Assembly (NCBI RefSeq): GCF_900090205.1 | Contig: NZ_LT607802.1 | Span: 3,551,923 to 3,615,922, forward strand | Source of the DNA: Vogesella sp. LIG4 | GTDB lineage: Bacteria > Pseudomonadota > Gammaproteobacteria > Burkholderiales > Chromobacteriaceae | Length of the DNA: 64,000 nt | Direction: 5' to 3' | Shown: in pieces, positions 60,755-64,000 of the stretch | Position numbering within the stretch: position 1 is the first letter of the stretch | Layout: each line of letters opens with the position of its first letter | Made by a program: the position numbers and the translations under genes | The notes under the pieces: model-generated | Databases searched by the model: none | Seen by the model: the letters and a program-made list of their open reading frames with translations, nothing else | What the model was told of the DNA's origin: nothing

Positions 60755-61837
60755 TTACTTCAGGTTCTTGCCGAAGAAGTCAGCAATGGCATCAAACGGA
60801 ATGCGGTCGACACGATCGTACAAATCGACATGGTTGGCGCCCTTGACGATCAGCAGTTCCTTCGGTTCGGCTGCCGCGGCGTACGCAGTTTCGGCAAAGT
60901 AGCGGGAATGGGCCAACTCGCCATGCACGAATAGGATGGGGCGCGGCGAGATTTCCTTGATGTAGCTAAGGATGGGCATGTTCATGAATGACAGCGGCGT
61001 CGTCACCGTCCACGCATTGCCCGAGTTGACAGCCCGCGGATGGTAGCCACGCGGAGTCATATAGTAGTCGGCGTAGTCCAGCAGGAACTGCGGTTCGCCC
61101 CCCTTCAACTTGTTGTAGGCAGGCTGGTAGGCGGGCTGGCCGTTGGCCGCATCTTCCCAGCGCTGGCGGCTCAGTTGTTCAAGCGTCTTACGGCGTTGTT
61201 CCGGCGTAACGCTGTCGTTGTAGCCCCTGGACATGACGCGGGTCATATCGTACATGGTGCTGGCCACCACGGCTTTGACACGCTTGTCGACTGCCACCGC
61301 ATTCAGCGCCATGCCACCCCAGCCACAAATGCCAATGGCACCGATGCGCTCCCGATCGACGTAGGACTGCAGACCGATGAAGTCCACTGCCGCCATGAAG
61401 TCCTCGGTATTGATATCGGGTGATGCCACATTTCGTGGTTCGCCACCGCTCTCGCCGGTGTAGGAACCATCGAACGCCAGTGTGACAAAGCCACGCTCGG
61501 CCATGGATTGCGCATACAAGCCTGAAGCTTGTTCCTTCACCGCACCAAACGGGCCGCCCACCACAAGTGCGGCTAGACGCAGGCCTTGGCGGTTCTTTGG
61601 CAGGTATAGATCAGCAGCCAGGGTGATACCGTAGCGGTTTTTGAAGGTGACTTTTTGGTGGTCTACCTTGTCGCTCTTGGCAAAGGTCTTATCCCATTCT
61701 TGCGTCAGTTGCATGGCATGCTCCTCTGTTGCGAGAGGAGCGGCCACGGCACGCACAGCATGGCTGCTGATGGCTAGCGCCATACCCGCAGCCATGGCGC
61801 TCAGGATGAAGCGCTTTCTGGATATTGTGATGCCCAT
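60755..61837 (-). CDS. Exported alpha/beta hydrolase (YcjY/dienelactone hydrolase-like)
   Basis: 360 residues from the ATG at 61837 (GGAGGT 7 bases upstream). N terminus SRKRFILSAMAAGMALAISS is a signal peptide with a basic Ser-Arg-Lys-Arg-Phe start, possibly Tat. The nucleophile elbow reads GICGWGGMAL, so the nucleophile is Cys, as in dienelactone hydrolases; acid near FVHGELAHS and His in GANHVDLYD. Probably periplasmic. First gene with the MFS pump downstream. Confidence 0.83.
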   Translation of the reverse strand: MGITISRKRFILSAMAAGMALAISSHAVRAVAAPLATEEHAMQLTQEWDKTFAKSDKVDHQKVTFKNRYGITLAADLYLPKNRQGLRLAALVVGGPFGAVKEQASGLYAQSMAERGFVTLAFDGSYTGESGGEPRNVASPDINTEDFMAAVDFIGLQSYVDRERIGAIGICGWGGMALNAVAVDKRVKAVVASTMYDMTRVMSRGYNDSVTPEQRRKTLEQLSRQRWEDAANGQPAYQPAYNKLKGGEPQFLLDYADYYMTPRGYHPRAVNSGNAWTVTTPLSFMNMPILSYIKEISPRPILFVHGELAHSRYFAETAYAAAAEPKELLIVKGANHVDLYDRVDRIPFDAIADFFGKNLK

Positions 61838-61968
61838 GTTGTACACCTCCGGCAGTTGTTCAATCCAAAAACAGTACGTCAACACCCGCGGATGTATCGG
61901 TACCCCTTGCCAGAAAGTGTACGAATCACGGTGCGCAGGGCGATATCACAGTCCTGCGGCATTCTTGC

Positions 61969-61993
61969 CTAATCCCGCATAGAACCGGATTAG
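61969..61993. promoter_or_regulatory. Inverted repeat CTAATCC-N11-GGATTAG
   Basis: Perfect 7-base arms 11 bases apart, 131 bases upstream of the hydrolase start. Fits a LysR-type T-N11-A site. Confidence 0.45.
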
Positions 61994-62070
61994 CCACAAC
62001 GTTATTTCCCGTTAAAGAGAGCACGCTATTCTGCGAATGCCAACATGAGAATCAGCGTATGAGCGCCACG

Positions 62071-62523
62071 TCACTGAAGCTGCTCTTGTGCTCTTGGTCC
62101 GCCAATTACTTGAAGCACGGCATCCCCCTGTCCCTGCTGCCGGATCAATCGGTAAGACACGTCATCACCCGACTTACCCTGCCAGGTTTGAAAACCTTCA
62201 TGGTCGCCCCCTTCCCCCTCCTGATACCAACAGTCGTAATCGCGACGCCCTCCCTTGCCCTCTGTGATAACAGCCCGCCAGAACATGGCGATCCACTCGC
62301 CACGCTCACAGCCACTGGTCAGCGCCGTGCCATCAAACACAAATAGCACCTTCAAATACCAGGCTCCTTCTTCAGACCATGCGGTCGTCCAGACTGCCCC
62401 CAAGCAATACGCAAAGACCCCACCCCGTGATGGATACCTGAACATAAACTCGTCGTGTACCTGTGAATCCCCTCGTCCGTCAAAGTAGCCACGTGGTGAG
62501 CTTGTGCCGCGATCGCGCTGCAA
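62071..62523 (-). CDS. Possible hypothetical protein
   Basis: A 150-residue open frame rich in Trp, Asp and Gly (VFAYCLGAVWTTAW, YLKVLFVFDG, GEWIAMFWRAVITEGKGG) with no recognised family. Codon use is less biased than in neighbours and no clear ribosome site precedes the start. It may be a foreign or decayed gene; the competing plus-strand frame 62059-62346 looks worse. Confidence 0.35.
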   Translation of the reverse strand: MQRDRGTSSPRGYFDGRGDSQVHDEFMFRYPSRGGVFAYCLGAVWTTAWSEEGAWYLKVLFVFDGTALTSGCERGEWIAMFWRAVITEGKGGRRDYDCWYQEGEGGDHEGFQTWQGKSGDDVSYRLIRQQGQGDAVLQVIGGPRAQEQLQ

Positions 62524-62576
62524 ACCCTCGACAGTTTTTGTTTTTGTGCAAAAATAAAATCGTGCTAAGCTTGTCG

Positions 62577-62669
62577 TGGTATCAAGAGTGTGAGAGCGAC
62601 CCTTACAGGGTGGATACCAGCATCAGTACTAGACTGGGGCGTGGCCATCGAGCCACGCCCCCTCTTTTT
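62577..62669 (+). ncRNA. Structured leader with intrinsic terminator before the ClC gene (candidate riboswitch or attenuator)
   Basis: TGGTATC (62577) pairs with GATACCA (62613), enclosing ACCCT-TAC-AGGGT (62599-62611); then GGGGCGTGGC (62636) pairs with GCCACGCCCC (62652) and is followed by CTCTTTTT, ending 12 bases before the ATG at 62682. A weak promoter (TTGTGC, 16 bases, TAAGCT at 62566) lies upstream. The terminator within the leader implies that read-through is regulated. Confidence 0.55.
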
Positions 62670-62681
62670 CCCCGAGTCATC

Positions 62682-64000
62682 ATGCCGTATCTGGAACGTC
62701 CACTTTCCCGTCTATTCCATCTGATCCACTGGCGCCACTGGAAAGGCCGACTCGTGGTGTGGAGTGGAGCCATTCTGGCCGCGCTGGTCATTGTGGCCTT
62801 TGCGCGCCTGGTCGATTGGTCCAGTACCCTCTTCAACCAGCTCCGACTGCAATCTGCATGGCTACCGTTCCTGCTGACACCGGCAGGCGGCATGCTGATT
62901 ACTTACCTGACTCGTCAGTATTTCCACGGCGCTGCGGGTAGCGGCATCCCGCAAGTGATCGCCGCGCTCAAAATGGCGCCTGAGCACAGTAAGCAGCAAC
63001 TGGTTTCGCTGCGCATTGCCATCGGCAAAGTGCTACTGGGAACGGCTGCTCTTGCTTGTGGTTTTTCCAGTGGGCGCGAAGGGCCCTCAGTGCAGATCGG
63101 GGCCAGCTTGATGTATTCGGTACGCCAGCTGTTGCCCAGACGCTTTCCCATCCATTCGCATCATCTGATCCTTGCCGGTGGTGCTGCCGGAATCGCTGCC
63201 GCCTTCAATACGCCGCTGGCCGGCATTGTGTTTGCCATCGAAGAACTTGGCCGCAAATTCGAAGAGCGCACGAATGGCGTGCTGTTGACTGCCATTATTC
63301 TTGCCGGCGTCATCTCCATTTCACTGCAGGGTAACTACACCTACTTTGGCCGGATCGTTGTGGGTCCAATCGACAGCCAGCTCGCGCTACCCATTCTGTT
63401 GAGTGGCAGCGTGGCAGGGTTGTGTGGCGGGATATTTGCCCGGCTCATGCTTGCCGGTGCCGCCTCTTGGCCAGGCCTTGCCGGTCAGATCAAACAACAG
63501 CAGCCGGTACTGTTTGCGGGTTTGTGTGGCCTGCTGGTGGCCCTGCTGGGATATCTGTCAGATGGTGCTGTGCACGGCAGTGGTTACCTGCCTACCCAGC
63601 AAGCCCTTAGCGGTATTACCCCACTGCCCGGGTGGTATGCACCAGGAAAAATACTGGCAACGCTGCTGTCTTACTATTCCGGCATTCCCGGCGGAATCTT
63701 TGCTCCCAGCCTGGCGGTAGGTGCAGGAATTGGGCAGGATCTGGCGAATTTACACTTAGTCACCAGCAACAACGCGGTCTGGATCGCCTTGTCCATGGCG
63801 GCCTTCCTGGCGGCAGTGACGCAGGCCCCCATTACTGCATTTGTCATCGTGATGGAAATGATCGACGGCCATGCCATGGTTGTCAGCCTGATTGCCTGCG
63901 CCTTTCTGGCCAGCCTTCTTTCCAAGGCAATTTCTCCGCCGTTGTATCACACCCTTGCACACAGATTCACGAAACAAGGCTCACTCCATGCCTCGGATGA
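62682..64000 (+). CDS. ClC-family chloride channel/transporter (3' partial)
   Basis: Frame open to the right edge; 439 codons visible. Landmarks of the ClC pore: GSGIPQVIAALKM (about residue 90), GFSSGREGPSVQIGA with the gating Glu in GREGP, AAAFNTPLAGIVFAIEEL, and GIPGGIFAPSLAVGAGIG with the second-half GxFxP motif. Ten or more membrane helices. GREGP argues against the fluoride-specific CLC-F group. It moves chloride, often in exchange for protons. Preceded by the structured leader with terminator at 62636. No strong ribosome site is seen before the ATG. Confidence 0.92.
   Translation, partial: MPYLERPLSRLFHLIHWRHWKGRLVVWSGAILAALVIVAFARLVDWSSTLFNQLRLQSAWLPFLLTPAGGMLITYLTRQYFHGAAGSGIPQVIAALKMAPEHSKQQLVSLRIAIGKVLLGTAALACGFSSGREGPSVQIGASLMYSVRQLLPRRFPIHSHHLILAGGAAGIAAAFNTPLAGIVFAIEELGRKFEERTNGVLLTAIILAGVISISLQGNYTYFGRIVVGPIDSQLALPILLSGSVAGLCGGIFARLMLAGAASWPGLAGQIKQQQPVLFAGLCGLLVALLGYLSDGAVHGSGYLPTQQALSGITPLPGWYAPGKILATLLSYYSGIPGGIFAPSLAVGAGIGQDLANLHLVTSNNAVWIALSMAAFLAAVTQAPITAFVIVMEMIDGHAMVVSLIACAFLASLLSKAISPPLYHTLAHRFTKQGSLHASD

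Noticed and set aside
62577..62669. Fluoride (crcB) riboswitch
   Set aside because: The conserved aptamer sequence of that class is not seen, and the ClC pore has GREGP, not the CLC-F signature; kept only as an unclassified leader.
1..64000. CRISPR arrays, insertion sequences, prophage or restriction systems
   Set aside because: No regularly spaced repeats, transposase or integrase frames, phage genes or methyltransferase motifs were found on either strand.

Overview
The window is GC-rich, densely coded DNA that reads like a beta-proteobacterium of the order Neisseriales. A Vogesella-like host is my best guess. The reasons are a single-module NRPS with the domain order of the blue-pigment enzyme indigoidine synthetase, the general gene complement (acnB, rhlE-type helicase, chrBA, agmatine catabolism), and a short DNA word, AAGGTTGGCCGCA, repeated at a density that recalls the DNA uptake sequences of Neisseriaceae. 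No rRNA, complete tRNA, CRISPR array, prophage or intact insertion sequence is visible.

Left part (1-12 kb): a partial TIM-barrel gene; a PLP enzyme divergent from an AraC regulator; a truncated EamA transporter; then an agmatine/putrescine locus (LysR, agmatine deiminase, N-carbamoylputrescine amidase, PotF-like binding protein, terminator, second agmatine deiminase); then a thioesterase and thymidine kinase. From 11 to 15.4 kb a four-gene minus-strand operon (COG4315-type protein, cupredoxin, LolA-like protein, SRPBCC protein) diverges from chrB-chrA (chromate resistance).

Middle (15-41 kb): a minus-strand operon of three tandem RraA-like aldolases plus an aminotransferase, divergent from a LysR gene. 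Housekeeping and unknown genes follow: VOC, EamA, an RHH-like protein, a YkgJ-type protein, a phosphodiesterase and an MCP. Next are an alcohol/aldehyde oxidation operon (coniferyl-aldehyde-type dehydrogenase, Tat protein, GMC oxidoreductase), a VWA protein, a TPR protein, a DEAD-box helicase, a hydroxypyruvate isomerase / tartronate semialdehyde reductase pair, a double-receiver response regulator, a LysR gene and acnB with two tandem terminators.

Right part (41-64 kb) looks accessory. It holds the indigoidine locus (MFS exporter, tautomerase, NRPS, maleate-isomerase-like protein; divergent dehydrogenase, PPTase, TetR), then a zone of broken genes (LysR fragment, AraC remnant copied from the gene at 2.4-3.2 kb, tRNA-Thr-like fragment, MBL-fold fragment). 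Interspersed are a GST, a CZB-domain soluble chemoreceptor co-transcribed with two redox-type enzymes, several regulators, an MFS pump, a secreted hydrolase, and at the right edge a ClC chloride transporter gene that runs off the window and is preceded by a structured leader ending in an intrinsic terminator. All eleven exact copies of the 13-base word lie left of 34.7 kb, which fits more recent acquisition of the right part.
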